Of a DNA stretch of 64,000 bases, positions 1-8,997 are shown piece by piece; the stretch's first letter is position 1, and each line of letters begins with the position of its first letter. The position numbers and the translations under genes were made by a program. Under the pieces are notes generated by a model. The model had not been told where the DNA came from and did no database searches. It saw only the letters and a list, made by a program, of their open reading frames with translations. Origin of the DNA: Acidobacteriota bacterium (GTDB taxonomy: Bacteria > Acidobacteriota > Blastocatellia > Pyrinomonadales > Pyrinomonadaceae). The stretch spans positions 62,001-126,000 of the forward strand of contig JAFAZX010000027.1 in assembly GCA_019239425.1 (NCBI GenBank), read 5' to 3'.

Positions 1-1587
1 GACATCACGTCCGCGCTCGAAGCCGCCGCCGGCCACTTCGGCGCGGGCCGCTTCGCGGAGGCGGAGGCGGCCTGCCGCGCAACCCTTCTGCTTGAGCCGG
101 GGAACGCTTCGGCCCTGCACCTGTTCGCGCACGTCGCACTCCGCACGGGCCGCCCGCGCGAGGCGGCCGGCGCACTCTCCGAAGCGGCCGCGCAGTACCC
201 GGACTCGCCCGAACTGCAACTGAACCTCGGCGTGGCGCTGAAGGCCGCGGGCGACCTAGAAAGCGCGGCGACGGCCTACGCGCGGGCCGTCGCGCTGCGG
301 CCCGAATGGCCCGAGGCGCACTACAACCTCGCCGCGGCGCTGCACGCGCAAGGCCACACGGGCGAGGCGGTCGCCTCTTACGCGAAGGCCCTGGCGCTCA
401 GGCCCGCTTGGCCCGAGGCACTCAACGGCCTCGGCGTGGCGCTGCTCGACGCGGGCGAGACGGAGAAGGCGGCGGAAGCCTTCGAAGAGGCGACCGCCTT
501 AAGGCCGGGCTGGTTCCTGCCCCTTTACAACCTCGGTAAAGTCGCCTACGTACAGGGCCGGATGCGCGCGGCGGCCGACCTCTTCCGTGAAGCCGCCGCC
601 GCGGAGCCGGGCTTCTACCAGCCACACCTCGACCTCGCGGTGACGCTGCTCAGGCTGGGCGAGTTCGAGGAGGGCTGGCGCGAGTATGAATGGAGGTGGG
701 GCGGGCGTGCGCCTGAGGCGGCGGGCCTAAGCGCGCCTTTGTGGGACGGCTCGCCACTCGCGGGGCGCACGCTGCTGCTCTGGGCCGAGCAGGGGCTTGG
801 CGACACGATACAGTTCTCGCGCTACGTGCCGCTGATACGCAAGGACGGGGGGCGCATCCTCCTCCGCACGCAGCGTCAGCTCGCGCGGCTGCTTGAGAAC
901 CTGCCGGGCGTTGACGCGGTCGTCGGTGAGGACGAAGAGGCGCCCGCCGACTTTCAACTGCCTCTGCTGAGCCTCGCGCGCGTCTTCGGCACGACGGCCG
1001 AAACGATTCCCGACACAGTCCCCTATCTCTCCGCCCCAACACGCGACCAGGAGGCGGCAGCGGAGTTGCTCGCGGGCGCGGGGGCCGGCCTGCGCGTCGG
1101 CATCGTCTGGGCGAGCGGCACGGGCTACCTCGGACACGAGGCGCGCGACTGCCGCCCGGCGGACTTCGCAAGCCTCGCGCGCGTCCCCGGCGTTCGCCTG
1201 TTCGGCCTGCAATTCGGGGCGGCGCGCGGCGAGTTGAGCGAGGGCCTCGGCCCCGAAGCCGTAGACCTTTCGGGCGCCGTCGGCGACTTCGCCACGACGG
1301 CCGCCTTCGTCGAGCGGATGGACTTAATCATTACGGTGGACACGGCGATGGCGCACCTGGCGGGCGCGCTCGGCCGGCCGGTCTGGGTGCTGCTCAACGG
1401 ACGCGCGGACTGGCGCTGGATGGAGTCGCGTGAGGACTCGCCCTGGTATCCGACGATGCGGCTCTTTCGCCAGTCGTCGCCGGGCGGCTGGGCGGGCGTG
1501 TTCGGGCGCGTCGAGTCGGCGCTCGACGCGCTGGCGCGTCAGGCGCGGCCCGTTTCGAGTTCGAGCAGTTCGGCGACCTCACGCTGA
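1..1587 (+). CDS. TPR protein with C-terminal glycosyltransferase-like domain (5' end outside window)
   Basis: The reading frame is open from base 1, so the gene starts before the window; the GTG at 232 is only an internal codon. The first two thirds are tandem tetratricopeptide repeats, with the recurring A-x-A-x-x-L-P-x-x-P-E-A-x-Y-N-L pattern. The last ~250 residues carry the EGWREYEWRW segment, then LLLWAEQGLGDT and a late DTAMAHLAGALGRPVW block. This combination is typical of TPR proteins ending in a GT9/heptosyltransferase-like domain, where the DTAMAHLA block lines the nucleotide-sugar pocket. A cytoplasmic role in glycosylating protein or envelope polysaccharide is inferred; the substrate cannot be read. 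The 3' end overlaps the convergent sulfotransferase-like gene by 49 bases, and the final residues are a serine run. Confidence 0.8.
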   Translation, partial: DITSALEAAAGHFGAGRFAEAEAACRATLLLEPGNASALHLFAHVALRTGRPREAAGALSEAAAQYPDSPELQLNLGVALKAAGDLESAATAYARAVALRPEWPEAHYNLAAALHAQGHTGEAVASYAKALALRPAWPEALNGLGVALLDAGETEKAAEAFEEATALRPGWFLPLYNLGKVAYVQGRMRAAADLFREAAAAEPGFYQPHLDLAVTLLRLGEFEEGWREYEWRWGGRAPEAAGLSAPLWDGSPLAGRTLLLWAEQGLGDTIQFSRYVPLIRKDGGRILLRTQRQLARLLENLPGVDAVVGEDEEAPADFQLPLLSLARVFGTTAETIPDTVPYLSAPTRDQEAAAELLAGAGAGLRVGIVWASGTGYLGHEARDCRPADFASLARVPGVRLFGLQFGAARGELSEGLGPEAVDLSGAVGDFATTAAFVERMDLIITVDTAMAHLAGALGRPVWVLLNGRADWRWMESREDSPWYPTMRLFRQSSPGGWAGVFGRVESALDALARQARPVSSSSSSATSR

Positions 1588-2237
1588 AGCGCGGGCCAGC
1601 CCGGCTCCTCACGCCGCGCGGCGACCGCGCGCGCGCGGCGGCGGAAGTGGTCGTCGATGTAGCCGGCCGGCTTCAACTCGGCCTCCGGGTAGAGCCTCCG
1701 CAGCGCCGCACGGAGCGGCTCCTCGCTCTCGACCAACTCTTCAAAATTCAAGACCTCCGCGCTCAGCGCGTCGAGCGCCCGCTCGGCCCTGATGAGTCCG
1801 CGGATGAGCCCCCTCGTCGTCGGCCCTTCGCCCGGCGCGGCGTGGTGCGGGTAGAGCCAGCCGTGTGCCGTCATGGCCCGCGCCACCTCCGCCAGGGGGC
1901 GGCGTATGCGCAGCACGGGCAGACGCCTACGCGCGAGCCAGCCGGAGACGACGAAGGGCTGCACCACGTCTTTGTAGACGCGGCCGCGCGGCCGCACCAC
2001 GTCGTCGAGCAGTTCCGAGAGCTGCCGGAAGGCGAAACTCTGCTCCGGCGTGGTGAACTTGCGCGCCTCGAAGCCCTCCACGTCGGGGAAGTATGCGAGC
2101 CGTTCACCGTTGAGTATCTCGCCGGCCGTCGTCCACACGGGCGAGCGCAGGCCGAGCGCGGCCGCGCAGAAGTCGTGCACGACCGTCGAGAGCGACCGCG
2201 GCAGTGAGACGATGAAGAGGGAGCGCGGGCTGTTCAC
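1539..2237 (-). CDS. sulfotransferase-like protein
   Basis: This 232-residue protein opens with FIVSLPRSLSTVVHDF. That resembles the 5'-phosphosulfate-binding loop (PRSGST-like) of PAPS-dependent sulfotransferases. A later segment, VYKDVVQPFVVSGWL followed by LPVLRIRRPLAEVARAM, fits the second half of the fold, where a 3'-phosphate-binding Arg/Ser is expected. It would transfer sulfate from PAPS to a carbohydrate or small molecule in the cytoplasm, but the acceptor is unknown. The protein is short for the family (usually 250-300 residues) and the loop is not canonical, so it could be a divergent nucleotide-binding protein. Its last 49 bases overlap the convergent TPR-glycosyltransferase gene. 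Confidence 0.6.
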   Translation of the reverse strand: MNSPRSLFIVSLPRSLSTVVHDFCAAALGLRSPVWTTAGEILNGERLAYFPDVEGFEARKFTTPEQSFAFRQLSELLDDVVRPRGRVYKDVVQPFVVSGWLARRRLPVLRIRRPLAEVARAMTAHGWLYPHHAAPGEGPTTRGLIRGLIRAERALDALSAEVLNFEELVESEEPLRAALRRLYPEAELKPAGYIDDHFRRRARAVAARREEPGWPALQREVAELLELETGRA

Positions 2238-2250
2238 GGCCGGACTCTTT

Positions 2251-2315
2251 CGCGCGAACAGGGAGGCACGGCTTGAAGCTGTGTTGCCTGCAAGCCGTGC
2301 CTCCCTGTTCGCGCG
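2251..2315. repeat. perfect palindrome, diverged relative of the 75-bp hairpin family
   Basis: Two perfectly complementary 25-base arms (2251-2275 and 2291-2315) flank a 15-base loop. The inner part (GGCACGGCTTG) matches the inner arm of the hairpin family seen at 4556 and elsewhere, and the loop length is the same. The outer part (CGCGCGAACAGGGA) is different. It lies between the sulfotransferase start and the prolyl oligopeptidase stop. Confidence 0.75.
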
Positions 2316-2329
2316 GTTAACGCCTCCTG

Positions 2330-4498
2330 TTACCTGCTCTCCTTATCCATTTCCCACCTGGGCGTGACGCCGAGGTTGTACATGAGGAAGGAGTAGATGT
2401 CGGAGTTCTGCTCGATGGCCTTGGTCGTACTGCTCGCGCCGTGGCCGGAGCGGGTGTCGATGCGGATGAGGACGGGGTTGTCGCCGGCCTGCGCCGCCTG
2501 GAGGGCCGCCGCGTACTTAAAGGAGTGCGCGGGGACGACGCGGTCGTCGTGGTCGGCCGTCGTGATGAGAGTCGCGGGGTACTTCGTCCCCGGCTTCACG
2601 TTGTGAATCGGCGAGTAGGCGTAGAGGGCCTTGAACTCGGCCTCGTTGTCCGAGGAGCCGTAGTCGGCGATCCAGTTCCAGCCGATGGTGAACTTGTGGA
2701 AGCGGAGCATGTCCATCACGCCCGCCTGCTGGATGACGACCTTGAAGAGGTCGGGCCGCTGGTTCGCCACCGCGCCGACGAGCAGGCCGCCGTTCGAGAC
2801 GCCGTGGATGGCGAGCCGGTCGGGCGACGTGTACTTGTTCTGGACGAGCCACTCGGCCGCGCCGACGAAGTCGTCGAAGACGTTCTGCTTCTTCAGCTTC
2901 ATCCCGGCCTCGTGCCACTTCTCGCCGTACTCGCCGCCGCCGCGCATGTTCGCCGAGGCGTAGACGAAGCCCTGCTCCAAAAGAATCAGACGGCCCGGGC
3001 TGAAGCCGGGCGTCGTGCTCACGTTGAAGCCGCCGTAGCCGTAGAGCAGCGTCGGGTTGCGGCCGTCGAGCTTGAGGCCCTTTTTGTGGACGACGAACAT
3101 CGGGACGCGCGTGCCGTCCTTGCTGTTGAAGAAGACCTGCTTGACCTCGTAGTCGGAGGGGCGGAAGCCCGGAATCTCGGGCGAGCGGAAGAGCGTGGAC
3201 TTGCGCGTCGCGATGTCGTAGCGGTAGATCGAGGGCGCGAAGGTGAACGAGCTGAAGGTGTAGAAGACGAAGCGGTCGTCCTTGTTCCCGCCCAGGCCCC
3301 CCGCGATGCCGAGCGCCGGGAGCTGCACCTCGTTCTCGAGCTTGCCGTCGAGCGAGTAGACGTAGGCGCGCGTCGTCACGTCCTTGAGGTAGGTGGCGAA
3401 GAGCTTGCCGCCGCCGGTGCTGGCGCCCTGCAGAGGCTCCTGCCTTTCGGGCAGCACGTCCTTCCAGTCCTTCTCCGAAGGGTTCTTCGGGTCGAAGAGG
3501 AAGACGCGGCCGTTGGGCGCGTTGTGGTTCGTCTCGACGAGGAGCTTGTCGCCGACGTCGTCGACCACGCCGAAGTCGTCGTCGCCGATCTCTGCGACGA
3601 GGGGCTGCCAGGTCTTGTCGCCCGACTTGAGGTCGCGGTAGAAGAGCGCGTTGCCCTTCTTGCCGGTGCCGCGGTCTTGCAGGGTCAGCAGGGCGAAGCG
3701 CTCGTCGTCGGTCGTCTCGACGTTGTTGAAGCGCTGCGGGTGCGCCGGGTCCTGGTAGACCAGCTCGTCCGCGGACTGCGGCGTGCCGACCTTGTGGAAG
3801 TAGACCTTGTGGTTCTCGTTCTTCGAGGTCAGCTCCCTGCCCTTCTCCGGCGCGTCGTAGCGGCTGTAGTAGAAGCCGTCGCCGGCCCACGCCAGCCCCG
3901 AGACCTTGACCCAGTTCAGCTCGTCCGAGAGCTGCTTCCGGGTCGCCACTTCCAGCACGTAGCAGTCGCGCCAGTCCGAGCCGCCCGAGGCCTTGCAGTA
4001 GGCGGCGTACTTCGCGTCCTTGGAGATGGAGAGGCCCTGCAACTGCGTCGTCCCCTCGGCCGAGAACTTGTTCGGGTCGAGCAGGACTTCCGGCGCGCCG
4101 TCGATCCCCTTCTGCACGTAGACGACCGACTGGTTCTGGAGGCCGTCGTTCTTCGTGAAGAAGTAGTATTCGCCGCGGCGGTAGGGCGCGGTGTAGCGCG
4201 CGTAGTTGTAGACCTTCGTCAGGCGCTCCTTGATCTGCGCGCGGTAGGGAATCTTGTCGAGGTAGGAGAAGGTGAGCCTGTTCTGCTCCTCGACCCAGCG
4301 CGCGACTTCGGGCTTCGAGGCGTCGTCTTCGAGCCAGCGGTAAGGGTCTGCGACCCGCACGCCGAAGTACGTGTCTGACTGCTCGGCCTTCCTGGAGACG
4401 GGATACTCGAGCTTCTGCGCGCCGGCCGCCGGGCACAGCACACACGCCAGCAGCGCGAAGGCCGCGAGCCTTTTAATGCGGTTGGTAATTCTGTTCAT
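2330..4498 (-). CDS. prolyl oligopeptidase family serine peptidase (S9A), exported
   Basis: This 722-residue protein matches the full-length prolyl endopeptidase architecture. An export signal (basic start, hydrophobic stretch ending near AGA at ~27) is followed by an N-terminal beta-propeller region and a C-terminal alpha/beta-hydrolase domain. The catalytic triad is readable: Ser568 in GVSNGG, Asp651 in HDDRV and His686 in SGHG, with the spacing of animal prolyl oligopeptidase. It should cleave short peptides after proline in the periplasm. The ATG at 4498 is preceded by a purine-rich GGAAAAGAG. Its 5' side is separated from the nth gene by a 75-bp palindrome. The assignment to S9A is firm; peptide substrates are not known. 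Confidence 0.93.
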   Translation of the reverse strand: MNRITNRIKRLAAFALLACVLCPAAGAQKLEYPVSRKAEQSDTYFGVRVADPYRWLEDDASKPEVARWVEEQNRLTFSYLDKIPYRAQIKERLTKVYNYARYTAPYRRGEYYFFTKNDGLQNQSVVYVQKGIDGAPEVLLDPNKFSAEGTTQLQGLSISKDAKYAAYCKASGGSDWRDCYVLEVATRKQLSDELNWVKVSGLAWAGDGFYYSRYDAPEKGRELTSKNENHKVYFHKVGTPQSADELVYQDPAHPQRFNNVETTDDERFALLTLQDRGTGKKGNALFYRDLKSGDKTWQPLVAEIGDDDFGVVDDVGDKLLVETNHNAPNGRVFLFDPKNPSEKDWKDVLPERQEPLQGASTGGGKLFATYLKDVTTRAYVYSLDGKLENEVQLPALGIAGGLGGNKDDRFVFYTFSSFTFAPSIYRYDIATRKSTLFRSPEIPGFRPSDYEVKQVFFNSKDGTRVPMFVVHKKGLKLDGRNPTLLYGYGGFNVSTTPGFSPGRLILLEQGFVYASANMRGGGEYGEKWHEAGMKLKKQNVFDDFVGAAEWLVQNKYTSPDRLAIHGVSNGGLLVGAVANQRPDLFKVVIQQAGVMDMLRFHKFTIGWNWIADYGSSDNEAEFKALYAYSPIHNVKPGTKYPATLITTADHDDRVVPAHSFKYAAALQAAQAGDNPVLIRIDTRSGHGASSTTKAIEQNSDIYSFLMYNLGVTPRWEMDKESR

Positions 4499-4555
4499 TG
4501 CTCTTTTCCGTTGTGAAAATTGTTAGCGATGCTTGAGATTAGAGCTAAGGGCAAA

Positions 4556-4630
4556 TTCACCACAGAGACACAGAGGCACAGCTTGAAGAGGTATTGGCCC
4601 CAAGCTGTGCCTCTGTGTCTCTGTGGTGAA
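4556..4630. repeat. 75-bp palindromic repeat, hairpin family copy 1
   Basis: This copy has perfect 30-base inverted arms (4556-4585 and 4601-4630) around a 15-base loop. The arms carry the family core CACAGAGACACAGAGGCACA. It lies between the 3' end of nth and the 5' end of the prolyl oligopeptidase gene. No T-run follows either arm, so it does not look like a standard rho-independent terminator. Confidence 0.9.
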
Positions 4631-4667
4631 CTATCTTTCCCGACATGTCTCAAGAAACGTCGAAATC

Positions 4668-5321
4668 TTAAGCCCCGGCGACGAACGCCGAAGGGCAGAG
4701 TTTGGCTAAGACGCACTCGCCGCAGGCGGGGTTGCGCGCCTTGCAGACCTTGCGGCCGTGCGCGATGAGCAGGTGCGAGAAGTCGATCCACTCGGACTCG
4801 GGGAGGAGGCCGACGAGGTCGCGCTCGATCTTCTCGGGCGTCTTCTCCCGCGACAGCCCGAGCCGCGCCGAGAGTCGCGCGACGTGCGTGTCCACGACGA
4901 CGCCCGAGGCGATCTGGTAGGCGTTGCCCAGCACGACGTTCGCCGTCTTGCGCGCGACGCCGGGCAGCTCCAGCAGCTCATCCATCGAGCGCGGCACGTC
5001 CCCTTTGTGGCGCTCGCCGATCTGCCGGCACGCGCCCTGGATCGACTTCGCCTTGTTGCGGAAGAAGCCGGTGGACTTGATGTCGGCTTCCAGCTCCGCG
5101 GCCGGCGCCGAGGCGTAGTCCTCCCACGTCCGGTACTTGCGGAAGAGGCTCGAGGTGACGACGTTGACGCGCTCGTCCGTGCACTGCGCCGAAAGGATCG
5201 TCGCCACCAGCAGCTCCAGGGCGTTGCCGTAATCCAGGCTGCAGCGCGCCTCCGGGTACTCCTTCCGGAGCAGCTTCACGAGCTGCCCGGCGCGCCTCTT
5301 CTCTGCGGGGGTCGCTTCCAA
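4668..5321 (-). CDS. nth: endonuclease III (DNA glycosylase/AP lyase)
   Basis: The enzyme removes oxidised pyrimidines and cuts the abasic site in base-excision repair. The helix-hairpin-helix LPGVARKTANVV carries the catalytic Lys125, and Asp144 sits in VVVDTHVARL. A [4Fe-4S] cluster is formed by Cys193, Cys200, Cys203 and Cys209 (C-x6-C-x2-C-x5-C). I chose the TTG at 5321 because AAGGAG lies eight bases upstream. The resulting 217-residue length and N-terminus fit E. coli Nth (211 residues), and this start avoids overlapping the upstream gene. A GTG at 5390 would add a low-complexity Arg/Pro/Ala tail and overlap that gene by 53 bases. Function is secure; the start is a judgement. Confidence 0.93.
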   Translation of the reverse strand: MEATPAEKRRAGQLVKLLRKEYPEARCSLDYGNALELLVATILSAQCTDERVNVVTSSLFRKYRTWEDYASAPAAELEADIKSTGFFRNKAKSIQGACRQIGERHKGDVPRSMDELLELPGVARKTANVVLGNAYQIASGVVVDTHVARLSARLGLSREKTPEKIERDLVGLLPESEWIDFSHLLIAHGRKVCKARNPACGECVLAKLCPSAFVAGA

Positions 5322-5337
5322 GTCGGAGGCTCCTTCC

Positions 5338-6453
5338 TCATCTCCGCCGCGCGCGGCCGCGGCGGCGGGGGGCGGTCGTCTGCGCCGCACGCTTCGGCCC
5401 CATCTCGTTCCTGACCAGGTCGTGGACGACCTTCTGCGGGACGGAGAAGCTGAGCAGGAGGGTGTTGCCCTCGGTGCGGTTGACGAACGTCTTGATGGCG
5501 TCGAGCGCCGCGCGCGCCTGTGCGTAGCTCTTGTCGCTCGGCTTCAGCTTGGCCGCCTCCGAGCTGAGGCCCGTCTGCGCCGCGAGCAGCCCCATGCGGA
5601 CGAGGCCGCTGAAGGCCGAGGCGTGCTCGGGCGAGTCCGTCAGCAAAGAGGCGCTCATCGTGTAGTTCAGCGCGTCCAGGCCCTGCGCCAGACTCACCTG
5701 CTTGACCCAGTCGATCATCTCGTCGAACTCCTTGTTCGAGGGGGCGCCGAACTTGTGCAGGTAGTCGATGAGCGCGGGCGGCGGCTCCACCGTCAGGCTC
5801 CAGAGCGCCTGCGGGTCGCGCGCGGCGAGGTCGACCATCGAAGACTTCAGCGCGCCGCGCCCTTCGGCCGCGTCCACCAGCGCGCGGACGTAGGCGGGCA
5901 CGCCCGCGACGAGCGTGTTGGCGTCGAGCGCCATCACGGCCACCTCGGGGTAAGGCATCGGACTCGACTTGGGCTCGCCCTGCCCGTCGGCGCCGTCCGG
6001 CTTTTTGCCGATGCTCTGGAGGTCGATGATCTCAAGCGTCTTCGAGCCGTAGGTCTCCCTGCGCGGCGAGATGTTCTGCGAGCCCGCGGCGACGCGGCCG
6101 AGCGCGAGCAGCGTGTCGGCGTTGAAGTTGCCGTGGAGGACGACGACGAACTCGGGCAGGTTGTTGGCCGGCGCGGGTTCGGCGAGGCGCGCGCCGACGG
6201 CGAGGTAGTCCAGGCCGCGCACGTCGAAGCCGAACTGCTGCGCCTCTTTCAGCATCTTCGCGTAGTCGGCGGGGGGCATCACGCGCGGCATCACGTCGTG
6301 GACGACGCGGTGCGCGTTGACGTAGAGCACGGCCTGCGAGTCGGGCAGGCTCGCGAGCGCCTGGCGCGCGTTCGTCTGCGCCGCCGCCGCCTGCGCGAGC
6401 GCAAGGAGAAGTGCGAGAGGCAGCAACAGCCTCGCGGGCTTCACTTTATTCAT
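5338..6453 (-). CDS. secreted protein of unknown function
   Basis: The protein has 371 residues. A clear signal peptide (MNKVKPARLLLPLALLLALA, cleavage near AAAAQ) is followed by a soluble region beginning LASLPDSQAVLYVNAHRV. I do not recognise a characterised family. The N-terminal ‘LPDSQAVLYVN’ phrase followed by repeated alpha/beta elements resembles large uncharacterised secreted proteins of Acidobacteria. The ATG at 6453 has AAGGAAG nine bases upstream, so the open frame continuing further upstream is not used. The C-terminus is strongly basic (RRRGRARRR). It is probably periplasmic. It is followed 16 bases later by nth if the TTG start of nth is used, so the two may be co-transcribed. 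Confidence 0.7.
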   Translation of the reverse strand: MNKVKPARLLLPLALLLALAQAAAAQTNARQALASLPDSQAVLYVNAHRVVHDVMPRVMPPADYAKMLKEAQQFGFDVRGLDYLAVGARLAEPAPANNLPEFVVVLHGNFNADTLLALGRVAAGSQNISPRRETYGSKTLEIIDLQSIGKKPDGADGQGEPKSSPMPYPEVAVMALDANTLVAGVPAYVRALVDAAEGRGALKSSMVDLAARDPQALWSLTVEPPPALIDYLHKFGAPSNKEFDEMIDWVKQVSLAQGLDALNYTMSASLLTDSPEHASAFSGLVRMGLLAAQTGLSSEAAKLKPSDKSYAQARAALDAIKTFVNRTEGNTLLLSFSVPQKVVHDLVRNEMGPKRAAQTTAPRRRGRARRR

Positions 6454-6548
6454 GTGGTTCGGGCTTCCTTTCAGAAAAGAGGGGAGCGACTGAAAACGTG
6501 TGAACGCCGTCCAAAATAAAGCTTCGATGTCCAAAGTTCAAGACCGAA

Positions 6549-6669
6549 CAGTAGGCAGTAGGCAGATGGCAGTAGGCAGTCGCTCCGCGTAATGGAAGTT
6601 GGAGGCTAGATTTCGGACGCTCGAATCCGGGTTCTCAACTGCCTACCGCCATCTGCCTACCGCCTACTG
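6549..6669. repeat. ~120-bp palindromic repeat, family P copy 1
   Basis: Terminal inverted arms are built from GTAGGCAGTAGGCAG-type units around a ~60-base asymmetric centre that begins CGCTCCGCG. The copy at 24252-24371 is its reverse complement with only one difference that I can find. The right end overlaps the stop codon of the YdjM-type gene (6657-6659). Confidence 0.9.
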
Positions 6670-7787
6670 TTCACCGGCACATCCAGCGCGAAGCCGCCGA
6701 CGCGGGCGCGTGCGCCCGGCTCGGTGAAGCGCAGGTCTGCGAACTGCACGACCGGGCGGCCCGCGTCGTCGAGCCCCACGCGCGCGACGGGGAAGCGCGC
6801 GAAGCCGAGCAGCACGCGCGCCGACGGGTCTTCCGAGGCGCGGCGCACGACCTCCGCGTCTTCGCCCGACGGCTCGGGGAAGCTCACGACGTTGCGCAAG
6901 TCTTCGTAGAAGTATTTGCCGAACGTCATGTCGAAGCGGAGGGTGGAGCTGTCGGTCTCGGCCAGGCAGCGCCAGGTGAGCGGGTCGGCCAGCACGGGCG
7001 TCGCGGCCACGCGCAGGACTCGCTCCTGCTTCCAACCCGCCATGCCGTCGGCGAAGGCCCGGGCCAGAAAACGCGCGCGCGCCTGCACGATTGCCAAAGC
7101 CCCGCAGTAGAGGACGACGCACGCGAGCGCGGCGGCGGCCACGCGCCGGCCGAAGCGCCCCCCGAAGCTCTTCCAGCGCAGGAAGAGGAGCGCGGCCAGC
7201 CCCGCGCACCACTGGACGAGCGCCCAGAGGGGAACGCCCGCGTCCGTACGCGTCGCCACGCGGAAGAGGGCGAGGGTGACGAAGAGCCCGAGCAGCCCCC
7301 ACCCGGCCGCGCGCCAGAGCGTCTTCGCCAGAAGGAAGCACGCGCCGCCGAGTATGAGCCACACCCAGGGGTCGACGATGTAGAGCAGGTCGCCGTAAAT
7401 CCAACGCCCGTCCCACGGAAGGAAGGGGCGCACGCCGTAACTGTTCGTCCAGTCCAGAAGCGGGTGCGAGGCCGACAGCAAGAGCGAACAGACCAAAAGC
7501 CCCTTCAGACGCGCGCGCGTTTCCCTCCCCCTGACGCGCGCCCACAGGCGCTCGGCCGCGCAGAAGAGCAGGGGGAACGCGACGGCCAGCGCCAGCGTCC
7601 CCACGATGGAATGTGTGATGCCTCTGTGGTGTTGGAGGTAGAAGGCGGGCCCGCCCGCGACCGCGACGATGTCTATGTCCGGCAGGTTCGCGGCAGCGAC
7701 GCACACGAATGTCGCGTAAGGACTCCGGCGTTCGAGCCCGGCCTGCGCGGCCGCCAGCCCGACGAGCGAGTGCGTGAGATTGTCCAC
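6657..7787 (-). CDS. YdjM-type membrane-bound metal-dependent hydrolase (DUF457)
   Basis: The N-terminus DNLTHSLVGLAAAQAGLE is diagnostic for the LexA-regulated YdjM/DUF457 family. Further family features are LPDIDIV, HHRGITHSIVG and SASHPLLDWTNSYGVRP, whose His and Asp residues are the presumed metal ligands. Several hydrophobic segments place it in the inner membrane; the biochemical role is not established for the family. I use the GTG at 7787, where family members begin; the frame continues upstream only into a repeat that translates as a TQNPTPRTQHP string. No ribosome-binding site is visible because that repeat abuts the start. The stop codon and last residues (SRR) come from the repeat at 6549-6669. 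Confidence 0.8.
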   Translation of the reverse strand: MDNLTHSLVGLAAAQAGLERRSPYATFVCVAAANLPDIDIVAVAGGPAFYLQHHRGITHSIVGTLALAVAFPLLFCAAERLWARVRGRETRARLKGLLVCSLLLSASHPLLDWTNSYGVRPFLPWDGRWIYGDLLYIVDPWVWLILGGACFLLAKTLWRAAGWGLLGLFVTLALFRVATRTDAGVPLWALVQWCAGLAALLFLRWKSFGGRFGRRVAAAALACVVLYCGALAIVQARARFLARAFADGMAGWKQERVLRVAATPVLADPLTWRCLAETDSSTLRFDMTFGKYFYEDLRNVVSFPEPSGEDAEVVRRASEDPSARVLLGFARFPVARVGLDDAGRPVVQFADLRFTEPGARARVGGFALDVPVNSRR

Positions 7788-7797
7788 GAAGAACGGG

Positions 7798-7866
7798 TGC
7801 TGGGTTCTGGGTGTTGGGTTCTGGGTTTTGGGTTTAACCAGCACCCAGCACCCAGAACCTAAAACC
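7798..7866. repeat. GGGTGCTGGGTTCTGG-type inverted repeat, family Q copy 1
   Basis: G-rich direct units (GTGCTGGGTTCTGGGTGTTG) on the left face complementary ACCCAGCACCCAGAAC units on the right, around AACC. It fills most of the space between the TPR gene stop (7877) and the YdjM-type start (7787). Confidence 0.8.
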
Positions 7867-7876
7867 CGTTCTTAGT

Positions 7877-8701
7877 TCATCCTTCGCCGAGCGGAATCCC
7901 GCCCGCGGGCGTCGGCTCCTTCGGGAGCTGCGCGTAGCGCTCGGGACTCAGCTCCTGAAGCTTGTCGGCGGCGGAGCGGGTGACGGTCGATTCGGGCAGG
8001 GGCTTGCCGTCTTTGCCCTTGGCGTTGCGCGCCGCCTCGACCATCTGGAATAGGAGGTTGACGGCCTCGTCCTTCTTCCCCTGCTTCTCGTAGACGGACG
8101 CGAGCCGCAGCTTCACGACGTTCGGCGAGACGGCGTCCGAGCCGTTCTTGAGCAGCTCCTGGTAGCCCGCGGCCGCGGCGTCGTACTGCGCGTCGGCCTC
8201 GCGCGCCTGCGCCAGGGCGAAGCGCGAGCGCGCGGCCACGTCCGCGTCGCCGTCCTTCGAGAGCGCCTCGAGCTCGCTCAGGCCCTTCGGCCGGTCGACC
8301 CAGAGCAGGTTGGTCGCGGCGAAGTAGCGCGCGATGTCCCTGTAGGGCGAGCCGTACTCGCCCTGCACCTTCTGGAAGGCCTCGACGGCCTTCTGCGCGC
8401 GCTCCTTCTCGGAGGCGTAGCTCGGGCCGGTCTGGCCGGGCTGCGGTGTGGGCGAGACGGGGGCCTCGGCGATCTTGATGGCCTGGCCGAGCGCGAGGCG
8501 GGCGGCGTCGGCGCGCCGCTCGCGCCACCAGTTGAAGACGAGGAGGAGTGCGACGAGGGCGACCACGCCGCCGACGGCGTAGAGGATCGTCCGGCCCTTC
8601 CCCTCGAAGCGGTGCGAGAGGCGGCCGTAGGCGTCGAAGGTCGTGTCGCGGAACTTGTCGTGCTTGAGCTGCTGTGCGCGTTTCTTTGTCGTTCGGGCCA
8701 C
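7877..8701 (-). CDS. membrane-anchored TPR protein, YfgM-like
   Basis: The protein has 274 residues: a basic cytoplasmic segment (ARTTKKRAQQLKHDKF), one membrane span around residues 40-60 (TILYAVGGVVALVALLLVF), then helical TPR-like repeats with Ala-rich helices. This layout matches YfgM/TPR_21 proteins, which face the periplasm and associate with outer-membrane assembly or the Sec translocon. The homology is inferred from architecture, not from motifs. I chose the GTG at 8701, which gives a natural N-terminus; a TTG at 8758 would add 19 residues but has no ribosome-binding site. It is divergent from the ECF sigma gene. Confidence 0.7.
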   Translation of the reverse strand: MARTTKKRAQQLKHDKFRDTTFDAYGRLSHRFEGKGRTILYAVGGVVALVALLLVFNWWRERRADAARLALGQAIKIAEAPVSPTPQPGQTGPSYASEKERAQKAVEAFQKVQGEYGSPYRDIARYFAATNLLWVDRPKGLSELEALSKDGDADVAARSRFALAQAREADAQYDAAAAGYQELLKNGSDAVSPNVVKLRLASVYEKQGKKDEAVNLLFQMVEAARNAKGKDGKPLPESTVTRSAADKLQELSPERYAQLPKEPTPAGGIPLGEG

Positions 8702-8997
8702 TGCTTTTTTCCGGTGCAAGGACGCACTGTCGGGTGCGTTCTCTCTGGTGGAGTTCAAGGCAAAGGTTCACTCTAAAGGCGGGTTAGGGCGATGTCAAGC
8801 AAGGGCAAATCGAGAATTTTCCGTTGCCGGCCGACGGCGGGCGGCGCTATCCTGTCGGACAGTCCGGGCTTGCCGCCGCATCAAATTAACCGCTTGAAAC
8901 TTTTTTCGGAACAGGGGCCGCGGGGCCGGTGTCGAAAGTCCCAGTTGAAGGGGGCGAGGCCCTTTGACAGACCCTCCCAGTCCGACGGAGGACGCTT

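Noticed and set aside
2441..4378. Long open frames opposite real genes (for example 2441-4378 plus, 15848-17464 minus, 60927-63668 minus)
   Set aside because: They mirror well-identified genes, are low-complexity Arg/Ala/Val-rich strings and have no recognisable motifs. Very high GC content leaves antisense frames open.
4495..4791. Short frames translating the palindromic repeats (ETQRH, LCLCGE or TQHP-type peptides)
   Set aside because: They come from repeat DNA, occur in both directions at each copy and lack start signals.
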